From Amycolatopsis alkalitolerans (lineage in GTDB: Bacteria; Actinomycetota; Actinomycetes; Mycobacteriales; Pseudonocardiaceae): a stretch of 60,897 bases of DNA. The DNA lies in contig NZ_VDFW01000038.1 in assembly GCF_006152065.1 (NCBI RefSeq), forward strand, positions 1 to 60,897, written 5' to 3'. The position numbers and the translations under genes are program-made. Positions 36,194 through 45,296 of the stretch are shown here, in pieces (positions within the stretch are counted from its first letter, which is position 1; every line of letters starts with the position of its first letter). A model generated the notes under the pieces. The model ran no database searches and was not told where the DNA came from. It was given only the letters and a program-made list of their open reading frames with translations.

Positions 36194-37075
36194 CTAGATA
36201 TCGGCGACGGTGCGGAACCCGAGGTTCCCGCTGGAGCTGTCCGGTGTGTTCGCGGTGCGGGCGGCCACCCGGTACCGGTTGCAGTACGACTCGTGGCACA
36301 GGTACGACCCGCCGCGCATGACCCGGTTCGCCTGCGCGGGGTCGAACCAGTCCGCGCACCATTCCCACACGTTGCCCGAGACGTTGTAGAGCCCGTAGCC
36401 GTTCGGCGGGAACGCGTCCACCGGTGCGGTGCCGGTGAAGCCGTCCTCCTCGGTGTTGTGCACCGGGAAACGGCCCTGCCAGATGTTGCAGCGATGCTCC
36501 CCGCCCGGGGTGAGCTCGTCACCCCACGGGTAGCGGGCCTGGTCGAGCCCGCCTCGCGCCGCGTACTCCCACTCGATTTCGGTCGGCAACCGGCGGCCGG
36601 CCCACGCGCAGTAGGCCACCGCGTCGTGCCAGGACACGTGGACCACCGGATGGTCCTCGCGGCCTTCGATACCGCTGCCTGGCCCTTCCGGCACCCGCCA
36701 GTACGCCCCGGAAACCCCGCACCACCACGGTGTCTGCTGCGGGCGCGGCGAACTTTTGCGCAGGTGCCCGGGCACGAACTTGGCGAACACGTACGTCCAG
36801 CCGAACTTCTCCGCCTCCGTCCGGTACCCGGTCGCGTCGGCGAACTCCGCGAACTGCGCGTTCGTCACCGCGTAGGCGTCGATCGCGAACGACGCGACCT
36901 GCACTTCCCGCACCGGGCCCTCGTGATCGTCGGGGAACCCGTCCTTGTCCTCGGTGCCCATCCGGAACGTGCCGCCGGGCAGCACGATCAACCCGTCGGC
37001 ATTCGTCGCCGGTCCGAGGTCGGGCGCGACGATGGACGGCGACCCGGAACGGGACGGCGGGCAACACTCGGACAT
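36194..37075 (-). CDS. Formylglycine-generating enzyme (sulfatase-maturating, SUMF1/FGE type)
   Basis: A 293-aa copper-dependent oxidase that turns the sulfatase CxPxR cysteine into formylglycine. The FGE-sulfatase fold is evident: LPGGTFRMGTEDKDG, AYAVTNAQFAEF, RLPTEIEWEYAARGG, GNVWEWCADW, and the catalytic pair Cys260/Cys265 in GGSYLCHESYCNRYR, spaced as in characterised enzymes. No signal peptide, so maturation is cytoplasmic. The N-terminus MSECCPPSR itself contains a CxPxR sequence (residues 5-9). The start ATG 37075 follows GCAGGAGG. It lies between sulfatase genes and the TetR gene and should activate all six sulfatases. Confidence 0.93.
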   Translation of the reverse strand: MSECCPPSRSGSPSIVAPDLGPATNADGLIVLPGGTFRMGTEDKDGFPDDHEGPVREVQVASFAIDAYAVTNAQFAEFADATGYRTEAEKFGWTYVFAKFVPGHLRKSSPRPQQTPWWCGVSGAYWRVPEGPGSGIEGREDHPVVHVSWHDAVAYCAWAGRRLPTEIEWEYAARGGLDQARYPWGDELTPGGEHRCNIWQGRFPVHNTEEDGFTGTAPVDAFPPNGYGLYNVSGNVWEWCADWFDPAQANRVMRGGSYLCHESYCNRYRVAARTANTPDSSSGNLGFRTVADI

Positions 37076-37127
37076 GCTGGTCAACCTCCTGCTTCCCAGT
37101 CCACAGTAGCCGCCGGACGGGGAACGC

Positions 37128-38546
37128 TCACACTCCCGCGGGCCGCGGCTGGCTCGGATGCGGTTTGTCGCCGAGGCGCGCCTGTTCGCGCCACATCGCG
37201 GCCTTCAGCTCTTCGCGGATCTCGCGATAGGCGGGGTCGTCGTAGACGTTGCGCAACTCGTGCGGATCGGTCGCCATATCGTAGAGCTCCCACTCCGGCG
37301 GGTAGGTGAACGGCCCGGTGCCGGGCAGGCCGAGCCCGTCGTTGTAGAAGTAGATGATCTTGTACCGCTCGGTGCGGTAGCCGTAGTGGGCGGGCGCCTT
37401 GTGGAACTTGTCGTCATGTTCCCAGTACCGGTAGTAGATCCCCGCCGCGGGCGGTTGGCGCGGTGTCCCGAGCAGGTCCGGCCAGAAGCTGCGGCCCTGC
37501 ATCCGCGGATCGTGCGCGACCCCGGCCGCGTCGAGGATCGTCTGCGCGAAGTCCACGTTGGTGACCATGCCGGTGAACGCCCCGCCCGCCGCGAGCCGGC
37601 GCGGGTAGCTCAGCACCAACGGCATCCGCAGCGATTCCTCGTACATGAACCGCTTGTCGAACCAGCCGTGGTCACCGAGGAAGAAACCCTGGTCCGAGGC
37701 GTACATCAGCAGCGTGTCGTCGAAGTCGCCGCGCTCGCGAAGCCAGTCGATCACCCGGCCCACGTTGTCGTCGACACTCGCGACGCACGCGAGGTAGTCC
37801 TCCATGAAGCGCTGGTACTTCCAGATCGCCAGGTCCTCATAGGACAGACCCTCCGGCGGGGTGATCTTGAGGTCCTCCTCGTTGAGGTTCTCGGCGAGCC
37901 GGACCGCGGCGCGGCGCGCCGACGCGGAGCGGGTGGCGTAGTCGTCGTGGAAGGTTTCCGGCAGCGGCACGGGATCGGTGTACATGCCCTGGTGCTTGTC
38001 GTCCGGTTCCCACGGCCGGTGCGGCGCCTTGTGGTAGATCAGCACGCACCACGGGTCGTCGCCGTCGAGGCCCTCGACCCAGTCGAGCGCGAGGTCGGTG
38101 ATGATGTCCGTGGCGTAACCTTCGACGGTGCGCAGCCCGTCGGCGGAGAGGAACCGCGGGTTCCAGTACTCCCCCTGCTCGATCACCACGTCCCAGTGGT
38201 CGAAGTTCTGCGGGTCATGGCCGTCGCCGTCGCCCATATGCCATTTGCCGATCATCGCCGTGCGGTATCCCGCCTCGCGAAGCCGGCTGATGAACGTCGG
38301 CTGGCTCGCGTCGATCGGGGTGACGAGCGTGGTCACGCCGTTGACGTGGCCGTAGGTGCCGGTCAGGATCGACGCCCGGCTCGGCGCGCACAAGGCGTTG
38401 GTGGCGAAGCAGTTGTCGAACCGCCAGCCGTTCTCGGCGATCTCGTCGATCCGCGGGGTGCGGTTGACGACCGAACCGTACGCGCCGATCGAGTGCGAGG
38501 CGTGATCGTCGGTGAGGATCATGACGATGTTGGGGCGGCGGGTCAT
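37128..38546 (-). CDS. Sulfatase, N-acetylglucosamine-6-sulfatase-like (S1_11-like)
   Basis: A 472-aa sulfatase. The N-terminus NIVMILTDDHASHSIGAYGS and the signature TNALCAPSRASILTGTYGHV (Cys53 formylglycine site) resemble bacterial GlcNAc-6-O-sulfatases. Other motifs are IGKWHMGD and MYASDQGFFLGDHGW. No signal peptide. ATG 38546 overlaps the stop of the upstream sulfatase gene (ATGA). The subfamily reading is from memory of motifs and is moderate in certainty. Confidence 0.9.
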   Translation of the reverse strand: MTRRPNIVMILTDDHASHSIGAYGSVVNRTPRIDEIAENGWRFDNCFATNALCAPSRASILTGTYGHVNGVTTLVTPIDASQPTFISRLREAGYRTAMIGKWHMGDGDGHDPQNFDHWDVVIEQGEYWNPRFLSADGLRTVEGYATDIITDLALDWVEGLDGDDPWCVLIYHKAPHRPWEPDDKHQGMYTDPVPLPETFHDDYATRSASARRAAVRLAENLNEEDLKITPPEGLSYEDLAIWKYQRFMEDYLACVASVDDNVGRVIDWLRERGDFDDTLLMYASDQGFFLGDHGWFDKRFMYEESLRMPLVLSYPRRLAAGGAFTGMVTNVDFAQTILDAAGVAHDPRMQGRSFWPDLLGTPRQPPAAGIYYRYWEHDDKFHKAPAHYGYRTERYKIIYFYNDGLGLPGTGPFTYPPEWELYDMATDPHELRNVYDDPAYREIREELKAAMWREQARLGDKPHPSQPRPAGV

Positions 38547-40057
38547 GCTTGTCCTTTCTTCCGGATGATGTCCCAGTCGATGACACCGACGGAATCCGCC
38601 CACCGCTGCCACGCCCCGGCCAGGTCGTCGACCACGTCCGGGTGGTGCGCGGCCAGATCGTCCTTTTCGGACCGGTCGGTGGCCAGGTCGTAGAGTTCCC
38701 ACGGGCCGTCCGCTTCCCGCACGAGCTTCCAGTCGCCGCGCCGGGCGGCGGCGTTGCCGATGTGCTCCCAGAACAGCATGTGCCCGCCGTCTGCCCGTTT
38801 ACCGCGCAGCTCGGGCAGCATGGACTTTCCGGCAGGCAGCCCGGCCACGTCGAGCAGCGTCGGCAAGACGTCGGTGAGCTGGTGCGGTCCGTCCACTACC
38901 GACCCGTCCGCGAGGCCGCCGTCCGGCCACGACGCGATGAACGGGGTGGCGATACCGCCCTCGTGCACCCAGCGTTTGTAGAACCGGAAGGGCGTGTTCG
39001 ACAGGTTCGCCCAGGCACGGCCGTAGCTGGCGAACGTGTCCTCCGCGCCAGGCCAGACATCCGGGGTGTTGCCGAGCTGGATCGGTGCTCCGTCCACGGT
39101 GTGCGATGGTTGCCGCCGGCGGAACTTGGGCGCGTCGGCGGGTGGCATGTCCTCCGCGCACGCGCCGTTGTCGGACAGGAAGATCACGAGCGTGTCGTCC
39201 ACCATGCCGGATTCCTCCAAAGTAGACAGGACCCGGCCGATGGCCCGGTCCATGGCGGTGACCTGAGCGGCGTACACGCTCATCCGCCGCGCTTCCCACT
39301 CCTGGTCCGGTGCTTCGTCCCAGGCCGGTTCCGCTGGATCACGCTCGCTCAGCGCGGCCTCCTCACCGAGAATCCCTTCCTCGACAAGCCTTTCGAAGCG
39401 ACGCTCCCGCAGAACGTCCCAGCCCTCGTCGAAACGGCCGTCGTAGCGGCGCACCTCGTCTTCCGGTGCGTGCAACGGCCAGTGCGGCGCGGTGAACGCC
39501 AGGTACAGGAAGAACGGACGCCCGGCCGTGGCCTGGCGGGCGACGAAATCGGCGGCGCGGGACCCGATGGCGTCGGTGAAGTAGTAGCCGTCGCCGGGCG
39601 GTGGTTGCCGCTGCTCGCCGTCGAAGAGGGCGCGAGGGTGGAAGTAGTCGCCCGCGCCACCGAGAATCCCGTAGAACTCGTCGAAACCACGCCTCATGGG
39701 CCAGGTTTCGTCCGGCTCGTTCGTCCCGGCGGACAGGTGCCATTTGCCCGACAGGCAGGTCGCGTAACCCGCGTCCCGCAGATGTTCGGCGATCGTGGGC
39801 ACCGCGGGATCGAGCGAACCCGGATAGCCCCACGGGCGCTGATCGTCGTTCAGGATCCCGACCCCGGTCTCGTGCGGGTGCCGCCCGGTCAGCAGGCTCG
39901 CCCGCGACGGCGAGCAGCGCGCGGTGTTGTAGAACGACGACATCCGCACGCCGCCGCGGCCGAGCCTGTCCAGGTTCGGGGTGCCGATCTCGCCGCCATA
40001 GCAGCCGAGATCGGAGAAACCCAGGTCGTCGGCGAGGATCAGGACGATATTGGTCAA
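38543..40057 (-). CDS. Arylsulfatase (S1_4-like)
   Basis: A 504-aa sulfatase, paralogue of the one at 28453: [35 protein letters not shown] (Cys48 formylglycine site), LSGKWHLSAG and FLSDNGACAED. It lacks the YADLG duplication of its paralogue. The only reasonable start is TTG 40057, with GGGAAG five bases upstream, directly after the transporter stop. No signal peptide. The two S1_4-like enzymes probably differ in the sulfate position or sugar they accept. Confidence 0.9.
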   Translation of the reverse strand: MTNIVLILADDLGFSDLGCYGGEIGTPNLDRLGRGGVRMSSFYNTARCSPSRASLLTGRHPHETGVGILNDDQRPWGYPGSLDPAVPTIAEHLRDAGYATCLSGKWHLSAGTNEPDETWPMRRGFDEFYGILGGAGDYFHPRALFDGEQRQPPPGDGYYFTDAIGSRAADFVARQATAGRPFFLYLAFTAPHWPLHAPEDEVRRYDGRFDEGWDVLRERRFERLVEEGILGEEAALSERDPAEPAWDEAPDQEWEARRMSVYAAQVTAMDRAIGRVLSTLEESGMVDDTLVIFLSDNGACAEDMPPADAPKFRRRQPSHTVDGAPIQLGNTPDVWPGAEDTFASYGRAWANLSNTPFRFYKRWVHEGGIATPFIASWPDGGLADGSVVDGPHQLTDVLPTLLDVAGLPAGKSMLPELRGKRADGGHMLFWEHIGNAAARRGDWKLVREADGPWELYDLATDRSEKDDLAAHHPDVVDDLAGAWQRWADSVGVIDWDIIRKKGQA

Positions 40058-40059
40058 CG

Positions 40060-41433
40060 CTACTTCCCTTGCCCGGCCACGATGGTGGATTCGATCTGCT
40101 CGAGCGTCCTGCCCTTGGTCTCCGGCACGAGCGTCGCCACGAACACGCACGAGATCAGGCCCATCACGCCGAAGACGATGAACGCGGTCCCGCTGCCAGC
40201 CGCGAGCAGGATCGGGAACACCAGGGAAAGCAGGAAGATCGCGGCGAAGTTGAGGATCTCGGCGAAGCCCAGCGCCGAACCCCGCACGCTCAGCGGCAGG
40301 ATCTCGGCGACCACAACGCGGCTGGCGGTGCCCCACGTCAGCGAGAACATCGCCTTGAAGACGGTGAGGCAGGCAAGCGCGAGCAGCCCGCTCAGGCCGA
40401 CCGTCAGGCCGATCGTCCAGGACAGCACCGCCATCCCCGTCATGCTCGCGCCCATGACGAGCGCGCCCACGATCAGCAGCGGCCGCCGGCCCCACCGGTC
40501 GATCACGCGGACCGCGATGACGGTGAAGATGATCGAGACGATGCCGAAGCCGATGGTGTTGAGCAGCGAGGCCTGGTCGGTGAACCCGATCTTCTTGAGG
40601 ATCGTCGGCGCGAAGTAGACGACCGTGTTGATGCCCAGCAACTGGGTGAAGACCGACAGGCCCACCCCGACGAGCACCACGCGCCGCACGCCGGGCCGGA
40701 ACGCCATGCGCCACGAAGGCTTCGCGCGGGCCAGCGTCTCCCGCATCTCGGCCAGCACCTGATCCACCTCGGCGGCGCCGACCTGGCGGGACAGCCCGGC
40801 CCGCGCCTCCTCGGCACGCCCGCGGGCCAGCAGCCAGCGCGGGCTCTCCGGCAGCACCCAGATCCCGGCGACCAGCACCACCGCCGGGACCAGCGCGACG
40901 GCGATCATCAAGCGCCACGCGTGCAGCGGGGACAGCGCGTAGCCGACGAGATAAGACAGCAGGATCCCGCACGCGATCATGAGCTGGGTGAGCGCGCCGA
41001 TCCGGCCGCGGATGCGGGCGGGTGCGATCTCGGCCAGGTAGATGGGCACCGACACCGCGACGATCCCGATCCCGGCCCCGATCACCACGCGTCCCGCCAC
41101 GAACATCGGCACCGAAACCGCGAGCGAGCACACCGCGATCCCGGTCCCGAACACGAGCCCGGCGATGAAGATCAACCGCTTGCGACCCCAGGGTTGTGCG
41201 AGGGCGCCGCTGGTGACGGCGCCAACGGCCGCGCCCACCGACAGGGACGAGGACACCACACCCTGAGCCGCCGGGGTCAGGTGGAACTCCCGGGTGATGT
41301 AGAGCAGGGCGCCCGCGATGACGCCGTTGTCGTATCCCCAGATCACGGCACCGAGGGCACCGAAGAAATACACCAGCGCGGGCCGGACTCCCGTCCGGGT
41401 CACGCCTGCCGTCTGGGACGCGAGCTGACTCAT
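40060..41433 (-). CDS. Sugar-porter family MFS transporter
   Basis: A 457-aa, 12-helix sugar:H+ symporter. Family marks are IWGYDNGVIAGALLYITREF in helix 1, PESPRWLLARGRAEEA after helix 6, IDRWGRRPLLIVGA between helices 8 and 9, and the C-terminal PETKGRTLEQIE. The ATG 41433 is preceded by GAAGGTGG. It is the first gene of the minus-strand sulfatase operon and probably takes up a monosaccharide product. It is divergent from the plus-strand sulfatase at 41574. Confidence 0.92.
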   Translation of the reverse strand: MSQLASQTAGVTRTGVRPALVYFFGALGAVIWGYDNGVIAGALLYITREFHLTPAAQGVVSSSLSVGAAVGAVTSGALAQPWGRKRLIFIAGLVFGTGIAVCSLAVSVPMFVAGRVVIGAGIGIVAVSVPIYLAEIAPARIRGRIGALTQLMIACGILLSYLVGYALSPLHAWRLMIAVALVPAVVLVAGIWVLPESPRWLLARGRAEEARAGLSRQVGAAEVDQVLAEMRETLARAKPSWRMAFRPGVRRVVLVGVGLSVFTQLLGINTVVYFAPTILKKIGFTDQASLLNTIGFGIVSIIFTVIAVRVIDRWGRRPLLIVGALVMGASMTGMAVLSWTIGLTVGLSGLLALACLTVFKAMFSLTWGTASRVVVAEILPLSVRGSALGFAEILNFAAIFLLSLVFPILLAAGSGTAFIVFGVMGLISCVFVATLVPETKGRTLEQIESTIVAGQGK

Positions 41434-41484
41434 ACCGAACCACCTTCGTTGGAGGGCGGACATTGCCTACGCTCTGTACTGCCA

Positions 41485-41515
41485 CTATTTTTTAACTCGA
41501 AACGAGAAACTAACA
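41485..41515. promoter_or_regulatory. AT-rich divergent promoter region with inverted repeat
   Basis: Between the sugar porter (start 41433) and the plus-strand sulfatase (start 41574) lies the most AT-rich patch of the locus. It includes CTATTTTTTAACTCG and the inverted repeat CTCG-AAA-CGAG (41496-41506), followed by GAGAAACTAAC. A near copy of the last sequence, GAGAAACTAGC, occurs upstream of the ROK genes at about 44044. Likely a shared operator/promoter for both directions. Confidence 0.5.
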
Positions 41516-41573
41516 GGCGAACCGGCCGGGAACAAGCCCCGGCCCGTTCGCGGCAGACGGGAGCGCCGAAGCC

Positions 41574-42875
41574 ATGACGAACATCCTGCTCATCACCGCC
41601 GATGACATGGACGCCCGCACACCGGGCGGGTTCGGCGGGCCGGCCGGGGCGACTCCCCGGCTGGACGCGCTCGCGGCCGAAGGGATGGCGTTCGGCCGTG
41701 CCCATGTGGCGATCGCGGTGTGCCAGCCGAGCCGGTCGGCGATCATGACCGGCCGCTGGCCGCATCGCAACGGCGCCGAGGGCTTCGAACCCGTCGCCGC
41801 CGGGGTGCCCTTGCTCACCGATCTGTTACGCGCGAACGGGTATCGCACCGGGATCCTCGGCAAGGTCGAGCATCTGCAACCGGTCGAGCGCTTCGGCTGG
41901 GACTTCCGGGTGGGCATGGCGGAACTCGGCATGGGCCGGAACCCGGGCGCGTACGGTCGCGCCACCCGGGAGTTCCTCGACCAGGCCGACGACCCGTGGT
42001 TCCTGATGGCCAACGCCCACGATCCGCACCGCCCGTTCCACGGCAGCGCTCAGGAGGCCGAAAAATGGCCGGAACGGAGCTACCCGGCGCCGTCGCGGAC
42101 GTTCACGCCGGACGAGGTCGAGGTGCCCGGGTTCCTGCCCGACCTGCCGGACGTCCGGACCGAGTACGCGCAGTACCTCGGTTCGGCCCGCCGTTGCGAC
42201 GACGTCGTCGGCGCGATTCTGGACGCCCTCGGGCCGGCGGAAGACACCCTCGTCGTGTTCCTGTCGGACAACGGGATGGCCTTCCCCTTCGCCAAGGCCA
42301 ACTGCTACCTGCGCAGCACCTGGACCCCGCTGATCGTCCGCTGGCCGGGGCACACCCGCCCCGGCACGGCCGAACGCGCCGCCTTCGTCTCGGCGCTCGA
42401 CCTCTTCCCCACCTTCTGCGAGGCCGCCGGGGTGGCCGGGCAGAGCGACGGCCGATCGCTGATTCCGTTGCTGCACGGCGAATCCCAGCCGGGCCGCGAG
42501 CGGGTGTTCACCGTGTTCCACGAGACCTCGGCCAAACGGCGCTACGAGATGCGGTGCACGCAGGACGGCCGGTTCGGCTACATCTGGAACGCCTGGTCCG
42601 GCGGGCCGGCGTACCGGGCGGAGAACATGGAGGGGCTGACCTGGCCGGCCATGCTCGCCGAACCCGCGCTCGCGGAGCGGACCGCCTTCTACCTGAACCG
42701 GCCGCCGGAGGAACTGTACGATCTGCGGACCGATCCGTCCTGTTTGGACAACCTCGCCGGCGACCCGGCACACGCGGCGGAGCTGGGGGGATGCCGCCGG
42801 GTGCTCGCCGGATGGCTGGCCGCCACCGGCGACCCGCTGGCGGGCAAGTACCTTCAGTCGGCCGGGACGGCGTAG
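41574..42875 (+). CDS. Sulfatase, heparan N-sulfatase-like (S1_8-like)
   Basis: A 433-aa sulfatase. NILLITADDMDARTPGGFGG, AVCQPSRSAIMTGRWPHRNG (Cys50 formylglycine site), GILGKVEHLQP and MANAHDPHRPFHGS resemble the bacterial sulfamidase-like group. No signal peptide. A TTA leucine codon stands at 41826-41828. Divergent from the main sulfatase operon. Its 3' end overlaps the convergent ROK gene by 22 bp. The RBS is weak (GGGAGCGCCGAAG). Confidence 0.9.
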   Translation: MTNILLITADDMDARTPGGFGGPAGATPRLDALAAEGMAFGRAHVAIAVCQPSRSAIMTGRWPHRNGAEGFEPVAAGVPLLTDLLRANGYRTGILGKVEHLQPVERFGWDFRVGMAELGMGRNPGAYGRATREFLDQADDPWFLMANAHDPHRPFHGSAQEAEKWPERSYPAPSRTFTPDEVEVPGFLPDLPDVRTEYAQYLGSARRCDDVVGAILDALGPAEDTLVVFLSDNGMAFPFAKANCYLRSTWTPLIVRWPGHTRPGTAERAAFVSALDLFPTFCEAAGVAGQSDGRSLIPLLHGESQPGRERVFTVFHETSAKRRYEMRCTQDGRFGYIWNAWSGGPAYRAENMEGLTWPAMLAEPALAERTAFYLNRPPEELYDLRTDPSCLDNLAGDPAHAAELGGCRRVLAGWLAATGDPLAGKYLQSAGTA

Positions 42876-44002
42876 AAGAAGGCCTCGAGCGCGGTCGCCG
42901 CCGCTCCGATGGCCCCGGCGTTCTCGCCGAAGGACGTCCGCTTGATCTGGAAGGAATCGCGCAGCAGCGGGAAGACGCGGCCGCGGGTCGCGGTGGCGAG
43001 GTCGCCGAGGAACACGTCGGAGGCGTTCGCGAGCATGCCGCCGACCGCGATCAGTTCCGGGTTGAACAGGTTGACGACACCGGCGAGCCCGACCGCGAGA
43101 TGCCCGAGGAAGCGTTCGCGGACCGCGGCGACGGCGTCATCGGAGAACGACGCCCGGTCGATCACCGACAGCGGGGCGTCCGGGGAGCCCGGCAGTTGCC
43201 GCGCGAGAGCCGGCTCGGACGCGACGGTCTCGAGGCAGCCGTGAGCCCCGCAGGGACACAGCTCCCCATCGGTGACGACCTGGATATGCCCGAGCTCGCT
43301 CACACCGTGATGGCCGCCGAAGAACGGTTCGCCCTTCAAGACGAGCCCGAGCCCGACACCGGTTTTGGCGTGCACGAAGGCGATATCGCGGGCCCGATGG
43401 CCGAACCTGTTCTCGGCGAAGGCCATCGCGCGCACGTTGTGATCGGCGGTCACCGGGCGGCCGCAGACGCGCTCCACGATGTCGGCGATGGGGACGTCGC
43501 GCCAGCCGAGGTTGACCGACAGGAGGTTGACCCGGTGCTCGGCGTCCACCGGGCCCGGCGCGCCGACGCCGATCGCGATCACCTCGGCGGCCGCGGTCGC
43601 CAGCAGTTCGGCGCGGACCCGTTCGGCGGCCTCGGCGAGCACGGTGCCCGCTTCCTGCCGCTCGCTGAAGGGGAAGCTGATGGCCCGCTGCGTCCGGCCC
43701 AGCGCGTCCACGAGCGCCGCACGCACCGAACCTACCCCGAGCTGGATCCCGCAGACGGCGACCGCCTCGGGGACCAGCCGCAGCCCGATGGCCGGCCGCC
43801 CGATCCGCGGCTCTCCCCCGGCGCCCGTCTCCTCGACATACCCCTTGCCGATCAACGGGGCGACGGCCTTGGTGACCGTCGTCGGGGAAAGGCCGGTGAT
43901 CTCCGAGATCCCGGTCCGCGACAGGCCGGGCCGGGTCCGCAGCAGACTCAGCACGAGCCCTTCGTACCTACTGGCCGCGACCCGCGGTGTCATCGTGCGC
44001 AC
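42854..44002 (-). CDS. ROK-family transcriptional regulator
   Basis: A 382-aa repressor of the NagC/XylR type. An N-terminal winged helix (LRTRPGLSRTGISEITGLSP, TTVTKAVAPLIGKGY) is joined to a ROK sugar-binding domain. That domain has the zinc motif CPCGAHGCLE and HHGVSELGH. The catalytic Asp of sugar kinases is not at its usual place (TADHNVRAMAFAEN), which fits a sensor rather than a kinase. The GTG 44002 (or ATG 43993) lies only 6 bases from a TAGTAT -10, so the transcript may be leaderless. It probably controls the sulfatase at 41574 and its own operon. Confidence 0.9.
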   Translation of the reverse strand: MRTMTPRVAASRYEGLVLSLLRTRPGLSRTGISEITGLSPTTVTKAVAPLIGKGYVEETGAGGEPRIGRPAIGLRLVPEAVAVCGIQLGVGSVRAALVDALGRTQRAISFPFSERQEAGTVLAEAAERVRAELLATAAAEVIAIGVGAPGPVDAEHRVNLLSVNLGWRDVPIADIVERVCGRPVTADHNVRAMAFAENRFGHRARDIAFVHAKTGVGLGLVLKGEPFFGGHHGVSELGHIQVVTDGELCPCGAHGCLETVASEPALARQLPGSPDAPLSVIDRASFSDDAVAAVRERFLGHLAVGLAGVVNLFNPELIAVGGMLANASDVFLGDLATATRGRVFPLLRDSFQIKRTSFGENAGAIGAAATALEAFFYAVPAD

Positions 44003-44103
44003 GAGGTGATACTACCGGTCGGGCGGAATTAGTTCACGCGGTGGAGAAACTAGCGGCCACGTTGTGCCAGGTCCTGGCGCTGTGCTAGAAACGGCTGGCA
44101 CGA

Positions 44104-44124
44104 GTAGGAAACAAAGTTACCTAC
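44104..44124. promoter_or_regulatory. Operator candidate upstream of the second ROK operon
   Basis: GTAGGAAAC-AAA-GTTACCTAC is a 9+9 inverted repeat with one mismatch, 15 bp before the start at 44140. It is the right size and place for autoregulation by the ROK protein. It shares GTTACCT with the repeat at 35548-35568. Confidence 0.6.
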
Positions 44125-44139
44125 CGACTGGAGACCGCC

Positions 44140-45294
44140 GTGGCATCACATCTGCAGGCCGGGCCGCCGGGCCTGCTCTGGTCGATCAACGCCCGCGCCG
44201 TGCTGGAGACCATCGACCGGCACGGCCCGCTCGCGCGCCCCGAGATCACCCGGGCGACGAAACTGTCGAAGACGACCGTCGCGCAGACCCTGAACGAGCT
44301 GACCGAGCGCGGCGTCGTCCGCGTCACGGGCCTCGACGAGACGCGGCGCGGCCCGGCGGCGACGCTCTACGACCTCAACGCCGGCTGCGCCCACGGCGTC
44401 GCGGTCGACATCGGGCACCATCGCACGCGGGTCGCCATCGTCGACGTGCGCGGAAATCAGCTGGCCAGGGCGGAAGCGCCGTCAGCGCAGGGGCGCGAGG
44501 CGGCGACCGTCGCGGCCGTCACGAAACTTATCGACGAGTGCCGCGCCCAGGCGAGCGTCACCAGGCTCGACCACGCGGTGATCGGTGTGCCCGCGGTGGT
44601 TTCGCCCCGGGACGGCGAGCTTCGCCTCGTCTCGGGTATCCCCGAGGACGGCAAGCGGCTTCCGGAGTTGCTCGCCTCCGCGCTCCCCATGCCGTCCACT
44701 TTGGAGAACGACACGAACCTCGCCGCGGTCGCCGAGTACCACGACGGTGAGGGCGCCGGCACGGCCGCTTTCGTGCTCGTGTCGGTGGGTGCGGCGGTCG
44801 GCGCCGGCATCGTCGTCGACGGCCGCCTGTACCGCGGTTTCACCGGTGGCGCCGGTGAAGTCGCGTACCTGCCGATGCCGGAGGACGCCCCCGCCGAAGT
44901 CCTCGGCGCTCGCGCGATCGCCACCGACGCGGAGGCGGCGGGCATTCCCGGCAACCCGTCGGCGAAGAAGATCTTCGAACTGGCCCGCACCGGTGACGAG
45001 CGGGCACTGCGCGTGGTCGATGACACCGCGCGGCGGATCAGCCGCGTGATCGCGTCGATCTCGTTCATCCTCGACCCGGAACTGTTCGTGCTGGGCGGTG
45101 CGGTCGGCTCCAACGGCGACCTCCTGCTCGATCCCGTACGCGAGCACCTGTCCCGCTCCGCGCCACTGGCGAGAGTGACGGTCGCCGCGTCGGCCGTCGG
45201 CGAGGACGCCGTCCTGCGGGGCGCCGCCATCGAGGTCTGGCAGCACCTCAGGGAAATGGCGTTCACGCAGGCCACCCGGGCCGGACAGGAGTGA
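44140..45294 (+). CDS. ROK-family transcriptional regulator
   Basis: A 384-aa regulator: winged helix (LARPEITRATKLSKTTVAQT, LNELTERGVVRVTG) and ROK domain (AHGVAVDIGHHRTRVAIVDV, TLENDTNLAAVAEY, VSVGAAVGAGIVVDG). It keeps an Asp in the kinase-like END site but lacks the CxCGxxGC zinc motif. The start is GTG 44140 after GGAGACCGCC. It heads a five-gene operon (deacetylase, transporter, GH4, BadF-PadR) whose members are joined by GTGA/ATGA overlaps, so it should regulate sugar-derivative catabolism. Confidence 0.9.
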   Translation: MASHLQAGPPGLLWSINARAVLETIDRHGPLARPEITRATKLSKTTVAQTLNELTERGVVRVTGLDETRRGPAATLYDLNAGCAHGVAVDIGHHRTRVAIVDVRGNQLARAEAPSAQGREAATVAAVTKLIDECRAQASVTRLDHAVIGVPAVVSPRDGELRLVSGIPEDGKRLPELLASALPMPSTLENDTNLAAVAEYHDGEGAGTAAFVLVSVGAAVGAGIVVDGRLYRGFTGGAGEVAYLPMPEDAPAEVLGARAIATDAEAAGIPGNPSAKKIFELARTGDERALRVVDDTARRISRVIASISFILDPELFVLGGAVGSNGDLLLDPVREHLSRSAPLARVTVAASAVGEDAVLRGAAIEVWQHLREMAFTQATRAGQE

Positions 45295-45296
45295 CC

